Below are positions 52,126 through 60,656 of a stretch of DNA of 64,000 nucleotides, piece after piece (within the stretch, counting starts at the first letter, position 1; every line of letters starts with the position of its first letter). The stretch is from contig NZ_JABRVS010000001.1 of the NCBI RefSeq assembly GCF_013248905.1, forward strand, positions 2,728,001 through 2,792,000, in the 5' to 3' direction. The translations under genes were made by a program, and so were the position numbers. The notes under the pieces were generated by a model. It was not told the DNA's origin, made no database searches, and saw only the letters and a program-made list of their open reading frames with translations. The stretch comes from Shewanella sp. VB17 (GTDB lineage: Bacteria > Pseudomonadota > Gammaproteobacteria > Enterobacterales > Shewanellaceae).

Positions 52126-53661
52126 ATGTTTAAAAACAAGAATAAGATAATTTACCCTCATGTTAAGTCATATAAACTATTGGCTTTGGCGAGTTTGTTC
52201 ATTATTGTTATGCCGTTCCAGGCCCTGCTTTCAGAAAGAGTCAACCAGACTCACACTCAAATGGTAGCGGAAGCCGGATACTCAGCACAAGAATTTAACC
52301 ACAAATTACAAGCTTTAGTTGCTCAAAATACAGAAATGAGCCTTAAGCAAGTGGGGGAATCATTTGATCACCAGCCTATTTACCAAGTGTCTCTGGGTGA
52401 TCAGATGATAAATAATAAGCTCAAAGTGATGGTTGTGTCAGGTCAGCATGGTAATGAAGCATCTGGCCCTTTAGGGGTATTGGCATTTTTAGAGCAAGTA
52501 AATGCAGGACAATATAAACATTTGTTGGCAAATTTGGATATTAATATTTTACCCATGGTTAATCCCGATGGTTGGGATCTAGGTACCCGTAATAATAAAC
52601 AAGGCCGCAATATTAATGCAGATTATGTTGCCATGGAAAGCCCTGAATCTAGGATTGTCGCTAAAGTATTGAGTGATTATGCTCCCAATGTGCTGTTGGA
52701 TATGCACGAGTCTCCGATCTATAAGTCAACGTTGGCTGGGAAGCAGGGATACTTGACTGATGTTGAAAGTCAGTTCGAAATAGCCAATAACTTAAATGTT
52801 CCAGAACACATTCGTCAATATGCCGAAAATAATTTTTTGCCTCAACTTATTGATATGGTGATCAGCCAAGGACAGGGGGCACAGCGCTACCAAGGTGCTA
52901 TTGTGAAACTAAATCAACCACTGACGGAAGCAAGAGCCAGCCTGACAAGCTTAAGGAATTATGCTGCTTTTTATGGCACTTTGTCGGTATTATTGGAAAA
53001 TCGATTAGATTATCCAGGCTGGCAGTATCAGACACCGGGTAATTTGGGTGCTAGAACAGCAAAACAGTGTTTAGGATTAGTCAGTTTATTAGCACTTGCT
53101 AACAGAAATAAAGCCGAATTAATGACACTACTGACTTTGCCGACTGCTGGCGATCGCAATATGGTGGCAGATACTCACTATCAAAGCGATCCGACTAAGT
53201 TGTTCAAATCAATTTCCCTTATTGTGTTGGCTACCGGTAAAAAAGAGGTACATCAATTTCCTTATCTGAGTGATGTTAACGTCATCAAGCAGTATGTGAA
53301 ACCTCAGTCATACGCTATTACCCAACATCAACAAGCGATGGCTCAATGGCTTAGTGACCAAAATGTCAAATACAGTACCGTGCAGAAAAGATCTCAACAG
53401 TCTGCCATTAAGCTGGTGTTAAAAAGTAGAGCGAGTGTCAAGGAGCAGGGCATTGGTACTCGAAGTAAAGAAGTACTGATGTTCGAAGAAAAGCATGAAG
53501 CTTTGCAACTTAAACAAGGAGATTTACTTGTTTCTACGTCTCAACCTTTGGGAGACTTGGCTTCTTTGTTGTTAGATGCTCGCTCATCTTACGGCCTGTA
53601 CCAAAACAACATATGGCCGCTAACGCTTCACGAGCAAACTTTTATTGTTCCTTTGATGTAG
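52126..53661 (+). CDS. M14-family zinc carboxypeptidase, membrane-anchored or secreted
   Basis: 511-aa metallocarboxypeptidase. An N-terminal hydrophobic segment (about 17-34) could be a signal anchor or uncleaved signal. Zinc ligands: His108 and Glu111 in SGQHGNEASG, and His194 in LLDMHESPIY. The substrate Arg/Asn motif is NPDGWDLGTRNN, and the general-base Glu is probably Glu291 (LLENRLDYP). It should remove C-terminal residues from peptides, perhaps of the cell wall, in the periplasm. Follows the DUF3541 gene and is convergent with the M3-like gene. Confidence 0.88.
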   Translation: MFKNKNKIIYPHVKSYKLLALASLFIIVMPFQALLSERVNQTHTQMVAEAGYSAQEFNHKLQALVAQNTEMSLKQVGESFDHQPIYQVSLGDQMINNKLKVMVVSGQHGNEASGPLGVLAFLEQVNAGQYKHLLANLDINILPMVNPDGWDLGTRNNKQGRNINADYVAMESPESRIVAKVLSDYAPNVLLDMHESPIYKSTLAGKQGYLTDVESQFEIANNLNVPEHIRQYAENNFLPQLIDMVISQGQGAQRYQGAIVKLNQPLTEARASLTSLRNYAAFYGTLSVLLENRLDYPGWQYQTPGNLGARTAKQCLGLVSLLALANRNKAELMTLLTLPTAGDRNMVADTHYQSDPTKLFKSISLIVLATGKKEVHQFPYLSDVNVIKQYVKPQSYAITQHQQAMAQWLSDQNVKYSTVQKRSQQSAIKLVLKSRASVKEQGIGTRSKEVLMFEEKHEALQLKQGDLLVSTSQPLGDLASLLLDARSSYGLYQNNIWPLTLHEQTFIVPLM

Positions 53662-53707
53662 TGTTATTCGAATAAGGCTTGATCACCTCAGGCCTCTTTT
53701 ACGTACT

Positions 53708-55420
53708 CTAAAGATGGCAAGATAAAATAGGCTGCTCTTCAACATTGGATGCATTTTTTATTCTGTTAATGAGTGAAGCGGGATCGATAGGCTGCCCTAA
53801 CAAATGGATTAACCTTTGTGTTAAGTTAAGTGAATCTTCATTAATGAGTAACAGTTCAAATACTTTCTGTTGATGTTGGCAGCCTTGAGTATTGAGGTAA
53901 ATTAACTTAGCTAATTCATGTTGCCAAAGCTGCTGATAATAGAGTGGACCAAGATCGGTTATGGAGAGAAAGCTATAAGGGAAATCTTCTGGCTTATTCC
54001 AAGTCTGACCGAATGCTTTCGCAAATTCTATTGAGAGGTGAGTGTCCGTTGTAGAGCCACCATGGCGATAAAAATCTAATGCAACTTTAGCCCGAAAGAC
54101 TTTCAGCTGGGTTGAATATGTGGCTATGATATCCTCTTGGCTCTTTAATTGTTTGGGTTCTAGGATGTTTTGAGACAAATAATGTTCCAACCAAAACTGG
54201 CCCAATAGTGAGGTATCAGATGTATCACCCAAAACATTAACGAGATAGTAATGATGACTGGCAGACAATTGGAATAGCGCCGTGGCCATCGCTGATATTA
54301 ACGCCTCTTTATCTCGATAGTTGTTGAGCTGAGTTTTAGTATTTAATTGCACTTGGCCAAATTGTAATCCTTGAATTGGCGTTCTTAATCTTTTTGCTTG
54401 TGAATGTTGATTATCATTGAAATAGATCTCTCCTAACAGTCTGCCATTAAACCAGACTCGGTGGATATGTTCTGTGACAATATCAAATGTGAAGCCTAAC
54501 GTATTGGCTCTGGCATAAAGAAGCTGAATAAAAGCAACCGAAGTGAGTGTAGTAACTGGTGTTTTATTACTTGTTGCTAGTACAGAGCCTATTTCCCATG
54601 GTGGTATATTAATCGCGTTTGTTTCAATATTGAGAAATGATGATACCAGCTCAGGTGATGAAAGAAATTGTTTAGCTAACATAAAACTGCTGTGATCGGC
54701 GAAGCCCTCTTGATGGGCTTTTTTCTGTCTTAGGCTTGCTATGCGGGTTAATGCAGGGGTATTTTTTTTTCTTGCTCGTCCTTGATAAGCTTGCCAAACT
54801 ATTTTTTTACAATTTTTGTCTTGCTGTTTTATTAAATAAGAGGCAATGGAGAAATCAACATTTTTTTGTTTTTTTTCATTAGGCAGTAAGCAATCTGTAC
54901 CAGTAAATTCAAAAATTAAGTCTGTATTTCGTAATCCATGTTTAACACTGGCTTGAGCGGTGTAAAGCTGAGACTTATCGGTTTGGCTAGTTTCATCTAT
55001 GATTAATTGGTTTATCCTCATTCCCAATTGTGTTAATTCAGCCGCTTCACTTTGTCGTAGAGCTGACGTTAACTCATGGATCTGAGTTGAATTAAGTATT
55101 TCACTCATCATATCAGAAAGCCGAAGTTGACAGCGCAGTATCCCCTCTAAATGTGAGGGTGATAATGGAAAGCTTTTGTAAAATGTTAGACGGTCTTTAA
55201 TATTAAATAACCCGAGCAAAGACTTTTCTACTCGGTAACTTGAACCCACCAGATCATGCATGTCATTAGTAGCGTCATGCGTTTGATTCAAGGTTTCAAC
55301 AGGCGAGGCGAGCTGTAGACATTGATTGATGAGTAAAGGAAGAGGAGATGTGGCGGCTTGGGCCGCCACATTGACACTAAAATTACAGCTTATCGCTATG
55401 ACAAAAATGCTTTTTAGCAT
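53708..55420 (-). CDS. M3-like pseudopeptidase (zinc motif lost)
   Basis: Secreted protein of about 570 aa related to M3 oligopeptidases by its C-terminal half but without the HExxH zinc site. Where M3 enzymes have LFHEFGH, this protein reads ALFQLSASHHYY, and the later M3 segments (GTSQxxELPSQLMEHW-like) appear as GDTSDTSLLGQFWLEHYL. The RIWFNGRLLGEIYFND strand and the SFLSITDLGPLYYQQLW end also follow the M3 order. A signal peptide is present (about 1-20). Starts at ATG 55420 (or GTG 55435) inside the 3' end of the RimK-like gene, so it is the last gene of that operon. Confidence 0.75.
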   Translation of the reverse strand: MLKSIFVIAISCNFSVNVAAQAATSPLPLLINQCLQLASPVETLNQTHDATNDMHDLVGSSYRVEKSLLGLFNIKDRLTFYKSFPLSPSHLEGILRCQLRLSDMMSEILNSTQIHELTSALRQSEAAELTQLGMRINQLIIDETSQTDKSQLYTAQASVKHGLRNTDLIFEFTGTDCLLPNEKKQKNVDFSIASYLIKQQDKNCKKIVWQAYQGRARKKNTPALTRIASLRQKKAHQEGFADHSSFMLAKQFLSSPELVSSFLNIETNAINIPPWEIGSVLATSNKTPVTTLTSVAFIQLLYARANTLGFTFDIVTEHIHRVWFNGRLLGEIYFNDNQHSQAKRLRTPIQGLQFGQVQLNTKTQLNNYRDKEALISAMATALFQLSASHHYYLVNVLGDTSDTSLLGQFWLEHYLSQNILEPKQLKSQEDIIATYSTQLKVFRAKVALDFYRHGGSTTDTHLSIEFAKAFGQTWNKPEDFPYSFLSITDLGPLYYQQLWQHELAKLIYLNTQGCQHQQKVFELLLINEDSLNLTQRLIHLLGQPIDPASLINRIKNASNVEEQPILSCHL

Positions 55421-56345
55421 ATTCAACACGTTCACTCACTGTCATATTATGGTTGCCTAATGAATCAACATGATCTAAATAAGGTAAAATCCCTCGTCCA
55501 TTCGCGATTTGGATGGCCAATCCAGGTCTAGCATTGAGTTCGAGTAGCAAAGGGCCTTTAACTTTATCTAGTACCATATCGGTACCGAGATACCCCATTT
55601 CACTCATTTCATAAGCTTTTGATGCAGTATTCAATAAAAAGTCCCAATGAGGTACCTCGATATCAGTGAGTTTCTTATTGGTATCAGGATGCACATCGAT
55701 TGGCGTATCAAATTGTACTGCGTGTAAGCCTTTTCCAGTACCAATATCGACACCAACGCCGACAGCACCTTGGTGTAAATTAGCTTTACCATCAGAAGCT
55801 GCGGTTGACAATCTTAGCATGCCCATGACAGGAAAGCCTTTATAGACGATCAAGCGAATATCAGGCACGCCTTCGTAGGAATAACCATCAAATACAGGGT
55901 CGAACTGAATCAGCCCCTCAACGATGGCGACATCAGGAGATCCACCCAAAGAAAAGAGACCACTTAATATATTTGAGACATGTCGATAGATCTCACTGTG
56001 GCTAACTTCTTGACCATTGGGTTTAAAGTAACGACCAGCTTCGACCTTGGTTATCACCAAAATGCCTTTACCACCCGATCCTTTAGAAGGTTTGATCACA
56101 AACCCGTCTTCTTCGTTGACCATTGCGGGGATGGCTTCTATTTCATGTTGTTCACGTACAACACCAATAAGTGCAGGTACGGCAATATCATTGTCAATAG
56201 CGAGCTGTTTCGTGGTGAGTTTATCATCGACTCTTTTATAAAATTTACGCGGATTATAGCGGCCGATATAATCAATATTGCGTTTATTCATGCCTAATAC
56301 GCCACTTTTTCGCAATAATGAGGGGTTGGCAAATTCCAGTCTCAT
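55383..56345 (-). CDS. RimK-like alpha-L-glutamate ligase (ATP-grasp)
   Basis: ATP-grasp amidoligase, 320 aa, of the alpha-L-glutamate-ligase-like type. The ATP loop is FVIKPSKGSGGKGILVI; the metal-binding Glu/Asn are in LLLELNARPGLAIQIANG. It should join an amino acid to a peptide or small molecule through an acyl-phosphate intermediate; the substrate is unknown. It lies 2 nt after the transglutaminase-like gene and overlaps the M3-like gene, forming a tight operon. Genomic pairing with a 7TM transglutaminase and a DTGA protease is known for this family. Confidence 0.9.
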   Translation of the reverse strand: MRLEFANPSLLRKSGVLGMNKRNIDYIGRYNPRKFYKRVDDKLTTKQLAIDNDIAVPALIGVVREQHEIEAIPAMVNEEDGFVIKPSKGSGGKGILVITKVEAGRYFKPNGQEVSHSEIYRHVSNILSGLFSLGGSPDVAIVEGLIQFDPVFDGYSYEGVPDIRLIVYKGFPVMGMLRLSTAASDGKANLHQGAVGVGVDIGTGKGLHAVQFDTPIDVHPDTNKKLTDIEVPHWDFLLNTASKAYEMSEMGYLGTDMVLDKVKGPLLLELNARPGLAIQIANGRGILPYLDHVDSLGNHNMTVSERVEYAKKHFCHSDKL

Positions 56346-56347
56346 GA

Positions 56348-57856
56348 CTATTCTCCAGCCAGTGGCTTAAAGCGTCTAAGTTCGAGTAAACGGTAACCTG
56401 TATATTGGCCCATTAATAACACTGCAGCTAATATGACTAAGTGAATACCGAGGAAATTAAATACCCAATGTTGTATCCAAGTTGCGCTCATGGCTAAATA
56501 AGCCAGTGTTGCGACCAATAAACTACCTCCACCTTGCAAGACGACTTCTTTAGGCCCTTCTTCTTCCCATAAAATGGACATTCTTTCAATCGTCCAAGCT
56601 AAAATAATCATAGGGAAGAACGTAATCGTTAAGCCTTCACTTAATCCAAACTTGTAGGAAAGAAGGGTAAATAGCCCAATAATACCTATAACGACAATGA
56701 TCACTGCCGATATTCGTGAAATTAAGAGTAAATTTAGCTGTGATAAGTAGGATCGTATCATTAAGCCACAGGCTACGATCAGAATAAAGCCAATTAACCC
56801 TGTCACGAGTGTTGTTTGTATAAATGATAGTGCGATAAGCACTGGCATAAACGTACCAGAGGTTTTCAGCCCTACAATCACGCGTAAAAAAACAACCATA
56901 AGTACGCCGATAGGGATCAGTAAAATGCCTTTAAACAGACTTTGTTCCTCTAAGGGTAATTGATATAAGGAGAAGTCAAATGTGCCCTTACTTTTCATCA
57001 CATCTATGGAGGTGGCTAATGCTGAACGTGTGTCTTGGAGCATTGAAAAATTCACTTTAGAATTGACGCCACCAGTCACATCTAACGTTGACTTACCTGA
57101 ACGATCCCAAAGGAGGACATTGTCACTTCTTCCCTGCGTGCCGTCTGCCGGATTAAATAATAGCCACTCACCCTCATTATAGACTTCAACAAAATTGGTT
57201 AATTGCTGTCTTCTACGTTGATCTTCAAGAAATAACCCACTGACTTCCTGCGCTGGGATCCCTTTATTATGCAGCATATGTAAAAAGAGCTTAGTTGGAC
57301 TGTTACTACTGAGTAGCAACTCAACATTTTGACTTCTTTCGGTGGCATTTAATGCCTTATTGAGCTGTTGGGCAAAAGTTAAGTTAGTTGCGCTCATTCC
57401 CCATACTTTATCAATAACCTGTTTAGCGGCATCTTTTTCAGTGGCAGGCCATACGTAGGGCTGAGGTGTTACCGGTTCTTCCAGTGCGTTAATCTTGGTG
57501 ATGCCTGTCGGGATTAAGGTCACTTTATAATACAGGTTTTGTAAACCATTTGCGGCACGTACTGACCATAAAACACGATGATCTAAAGGATTATCTTTGT
57601 TAATGGTAAGACCGTAACCGGGTGAAGAAGCATTTTCAACTAAGACTTCAAACGCAGGATCATGAGGCAGTGCAAATGATACTTCTGCTGGTTCTCCAGT
57701 GCCTTGGAAGCTGACTTTAGCATCAACGGCCCAGCTCTGGATCTGTTCACCGGGCAAGAAAGGGACATTGTGCTCAATACCACGAAACACACTCGCGGTG
57801 ATCCCTGAAATAAAGAGCAGAATAACAAGAATATAAAAGGGTTTTTTAGAATGCAT
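56348..57856 (-). CDS. 7TM protein with inactive transglutaminase domain (UUP1-type)
   Basis: 502-aa inner-membrane protein. Membrane helix near residues 8-25, a periplasmic region containing a transglutaminase-like domain (about 140-270: KLFLHMLHNKGIPAQEVSGL, FVEVYNEGEWLLFNPADG) and seven membrane helices at about 308-495. The Cys of a Cys-His-Asp triad is not visible at the expected place, so the domain is judged inactive and probably binds peptides. Middle gene of the run from the DTGA-protease gene (57868) to the ligase. Its periplasmic face suggests it senses or presents a peptide substrate. Confidence 0.9.
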   Translation of the reverse strand: MHSKKPFYILVILLFISGITASVFRGIEHNVPFLPGEQIQSWAVDAKVSFQGTGEPAEVSFALPHDPAFEVLVENASSPGYGLTINKDNPLDHRVLWSVRAANGLQNLYYKVTLIPTGITKINALEEPVTPQPYVWPATEKDAAKQVIDKVWGMSATNLTFAQQLNKALNATERSQNVELLLSSNSPTKLFLHMLHNKGIPAQEVSGLFLEDQRRRQQLTNFVEVYNEGEWLLFNPADGTQGRSDNVLLWDRSGKSTLDVTGGVNSKVNFSMLQDTRSALATSIDVMKSKGTFDFSLYQLPLEEQSLFKGILLIPIGVLMVVFLRVIVGLKTSGTFMPVLIALSFIQTTLVTGLIGFILIVACGLMIRSYLSQLNLLLISRISAVIIVVIGIIGLFTLLSYKFGLSEGLTITFFPMIILAWTIERMSILWEEEGPKEVVLQGGGSLLVATLAYLAMSATWIQHWVFNFLGIHLVILAAVLLMGQYTGYRLLELRRFKPLAGE

Positions 57857-57867
57857 GTAGAAAGTTC

Positions 57868-58605
57868 CTATTTATCAGAGACTGGCGCAGGCGCAGGCTT
57901 CTTTTTACCATGTATATAAGTTTGCCCGACGTCGACAACGGCAATATCTTGCATAAATTTACGCCCAAGTAAAAGTGGGAAATCTAAATGGCTGCGATCA
58001 ACCAGGTTAAGATCCGTTTCTGCTGTGTACTTACCTATTTGTAGATGTGCATGAATCACTGGACGACGATCTGCTTGGCTATCCGCATCTTGTTTGATAC
58101 GGATGAATCGCTCGACTTTAGATTCGAAGGTTTGCGCAGGCGCTTTTTCACCTAAAGTGAATACGTCATACCTGACCCATTGTTTGCCATCACGTTCGAA
58201 GAGAATAATATTACGTGCATCTAATGACGATGATTCAGCACCAGTATCAATGCGGGTGTTAAAGTTGGCTTTGACTTCTTCGACAAAGACTTTTTCGACC
58301 GAGCCGAGGATAAATTTGCCTCCAAGAGGTGATGCAGGGCAATCCGGTACGACGGGAACGATTTGTTTTTCAGGTGCTAACTTTTGTTCTAACGCCGTTA
58401 TTTGCTTTGATAAACTTGTAATAGCGAGTGACTGCGACTTTTTGCTTTCATCCATTGCTTGCATCAAATCAGTTTGCTGTTGTGCGAGACTTGATTCTAG
58501 AACAGTCACGCTGACTGTTTTGGTCAAATTTGCGCTTTCCTGAGTTGTCGTTGCACATCCTGCTAAGCCAGCCGCGACTGTAATACAGATTATCTGTTTA
58601 AACAT
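57868..58605 (-). CDS. RimB/DUF785-type retropepsin-like protease, lipoprotein
   Basis: 245-aa envelope lipoprotein (lipobox LAGC, Cys near 17) with an N-terminal coiled coil (about 25-75) and a C-terminal retropepsin-like domain. The Asp motif is RIDTGAESSSLDARN (DTGA), typical of the family annotated as ATP-dependent zinc protease. It would cleave peptides made or presented by the neighbours. ATG at 58605 has GGGAAG upstream; an ATG at 58617 is also in frame. First gene of the four-gene run (protease, 7TM transglutaminase, ligase, M3-like). Confidence 0.88.
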   Translation of the reverse strand: MFKQIICITVAAGLAGCATTTQESANLTKTVSVTVLESSLAQQQTDLMQAMDESKKSQSLAITSLSKQITALEQKLAPEKQIVPVVPDCPASPLGGKFILGSVEKVFVEEVKANFNTRIDTGAESSSLDARNIILFERDGKQWVRYDVFTLGEKAPAQTFESKVERFIRIKQDADSQADRRPVIHAHLQIGKYTAETDLNLVDRSHLDFPLLLGRKFMQDIAVVDVGQTYIHGKKKPAPAPVSDK

Positions 58606-58706
58606 AGTGCTTCCCATTGACTAATGTATTTATGATTTAAAATATTAATGTATCTTTTATGTTCTATCGACTTTCTTATCATGAAAATAGAAAATGAATT
58701 TAAAGG

Positions 58707-59699
58707 TTACATTAAATCCTTATTTGGTTGATTTTTGGTTGCGATAAACGTTGCACGTTTAGGCGCAGGATACCCTTCTACTGTCAGGTTTATGTCATTC
58801 GGTTCGAGATAGTCAACGAGCGATTCATTTGGCATCCAATCAGTACTTCTTTGTTCTGCTAATGAAGTGACATCAATGTCGACACATCTAATATTGATAA
58901 AATCCGCTTTTTTTAACCAACTTGCTAAAGCGGCAACGGAAGGAAGAAACCATACATTATTCATCTTGCCATATCTATCTTCCGGAACCAAAACAGTATT
59001 TTCATCACCATCAACCACTAATGTTTCTAATACTAGTTCACCACCTATTCGCAATTGATCTTTAAGTTGTAACAAATGATCAATAGGTGAACGTCTATGA
59101 TACAAGACGCCCATAGAGAAAACGGTGTCAAATGCATCCAAAGGGGGCAGTTCTTCTATGCCTAAGGGTAAGAGATGAATAGGCAAATGTTCGCCTGCGA
59201 GGCGTTTTATCGCTTCAAACTGGCAAAGAAATAAGGTTGATGGGTCTATTCCGACAACATGGTTAGCTCCTTCGCCTAACATGCGCCACATGTGATAACC
59301 GCTGCCACAGCCAACGTCTAATATTGTGCGCTTGTTTAGTGCGGAAAGGTGAGGCAAGATACGTTCCCATTTCCAGTCAGAACGCCATTCGGTGTCAATG
59401 TTTATTCCATGCACCGAGAAGGGCCCCTTACGCCAAGGCTTAAATATCTGCAGTAAATTGGTTAATTTCTCTTGCTCTCCATCGGTAAGTTGCTTACCAC
59501 TGCCAATGGTCACTGAGTGTTTAAGCGCTAATGTGTCAGGAAGCGGATAGTGTAACTTGTTCAGTACTTTTTCCCATTTAGGGAGCGTTCCGTGTTTATG
59601 CTCACGTTGCCACTGCCCTAAAATAGCGGGTAGAGTTTCTAACCAATGTTGAAGGCTAGAATCTGCTATTTTTTTATAAAATGAACTAAAACTGATCAC
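58707..59699 (-). CDS. cmoB: CmoB, tRNA U34 carboxymethyltransferase
   Basis: Uses carboxy-SAM made by CmoA to turn 5-hydroxyuridine-34 into 5-oxyacetyluridine in tRNA. 330 aa (E. coli 323). SAM-binding core ILDVGCGSGYHMWRMLGEGA, then GIDPSTLFLCQF, with the family motif RSPIDHLLQLKDQL and WFLPSVAALASWLKKA. It starts 76 nt downstream of cmoA on the same strand; the two are normally one operon. Confidence 0.95.
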   Translation of the reverse strand: MISFSSFYKKIADSSLQHWLETLPAILGQWQREHKHGTLPKWEKVLNKLHYPLPDTLALKHSVTIGSGKQLTDGEQEKLTNLLQIFKPWRKGPFSVHGINIDTEWRSDWKWERILPHLSALNKRTILDVGCGSGYHMWRMLGEGANHVVGIDPSTLFLCQFEAIKRLAGEHLPIHLLPLGIEELPPLDAFDTVFSMGVLYHRRSPIDHLLQLKDQLRIGGELVLETLVVDGDENTVLVPEDRYGKMNNVWFLPSVAALASWLKKADFINIRCVDIDVTSLAEQRSTDWMPNESLVDYLEPNDINLTVEGYPAPKRATFIATKNQPNKDLM

Positions 59700-59775
59700 T
59701 TAACTGTCCCTTCGAAAGATAAAAATTGAACGATAACATTGAAGTTGATTGCTTTAATTAATCGCGTTGAAAGGG

Positions 59776-60507
59776 TCATTTAATCGCAATCATAGAAGCA
59801 AAGTTGAAACATTGAAACCAAGGGTTGAAATGGACAAATCCTTGTGCTTTTAATCGTATTTCATGTTGCTTCAAGGTGTCTGGTTTCATGACATTTTCGA
59901 GTGAACTACGTTTTTGACTTATTTCTAATTCACTGTAACCATTAGCTCTTTTAAAGTCTAGGTGAAGATCATCAAGCAGACTTTGGATTGAGTCATCTTC
60001 AAAATTTAATTTCTCAGATAAGACCAATATCCCTCCTGGTTTGAGACCTTTGTAAATTGTTTTCAGTAGCTTTTCTCGGTCTTTTGGGACCAGAAATTGT
60101 AGCGTAAAGTTAAGCACAACCATTGAGGCATTTTCAATGTGAATGTCACGTATGTCACTACAAACGAGATCGACAGGAGTGTCACTCACATATGCCCTCA
60201 AATTTTCTTGGCAGCGTTCAAGCATCGGTTGGCTGTTGTCTACCGCGATAATAGTACAGTTACGCGATCCTATGCTCCGACGGATACTCAATGTAGCAGC
60301 ACCAAGCGAGCAGCCTAAATCATAAACATAACTGTCAGGAGTGACGTATTTATTGGCAAGTGCACCGAGGGTTGTTAATATTTGACCATAACCTGGAACT
60401 GATCGTCGGATCATGTCATTAAAAACACCAGCAACTTTATCATCGAACTGAAAATCGCCTACATTTTCAAATTCTTGTGAGTATATTTTATCTTGAGAAG
60501 TGTTCAT
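59776..60507 (-). CDS. cmoA: CmoA, carboxy-SAM synthase
   Basis: Makes carboxy-S-adenosylmethionine from SAM and prephenate for tRNA wobble modification by CmoB. 243 aa (E. coli 247). Methyltransferase fold with YDLGCSLGAATLSIRRSIG, IAVDNSQPMLERCQ and VVLNFTLQFLVPKDREKLL; N-terminus FDDKVAGVFNDMIRRSVPGY as in the family. Divergent from the GGDEF-type gene. Confidence 0.95.
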   Translation of the reverse strand: MNTSQDKIYSQEFENVGDFQFDDKVAGVFNDMIRRSVPGYGQILTTLGALANKYVTPDSYVYDLGCSLGAATLSIRRSIGSRNCTIIAVDNSQPMLERCQENLRAYVSDTPVDLVCSDIRDIHIENASMVVLNFTLQFLVPKDREKLLKTIYKGLKPGGILVLSEKLNFEDDSIQSLLDDLHLDFKRANGYSELEISQKRSSLENVMKPDTLKQHEIRLKAQGFVHFNPWFQCFNFASMIAIK

Positions 60508-60656
60508 TTCATTTTAATGTGTAAATTCAAGGTGCGATTGTATCGAATCATAGTTGTTTTCAGCAAGTCTAGTACTGATATTTATGATAAAGTTCTCTTT
60601 GAGTAACTAAATTAATACATTAATATTACAAGTCGATTACTGGTTAAGGGCTGAAT

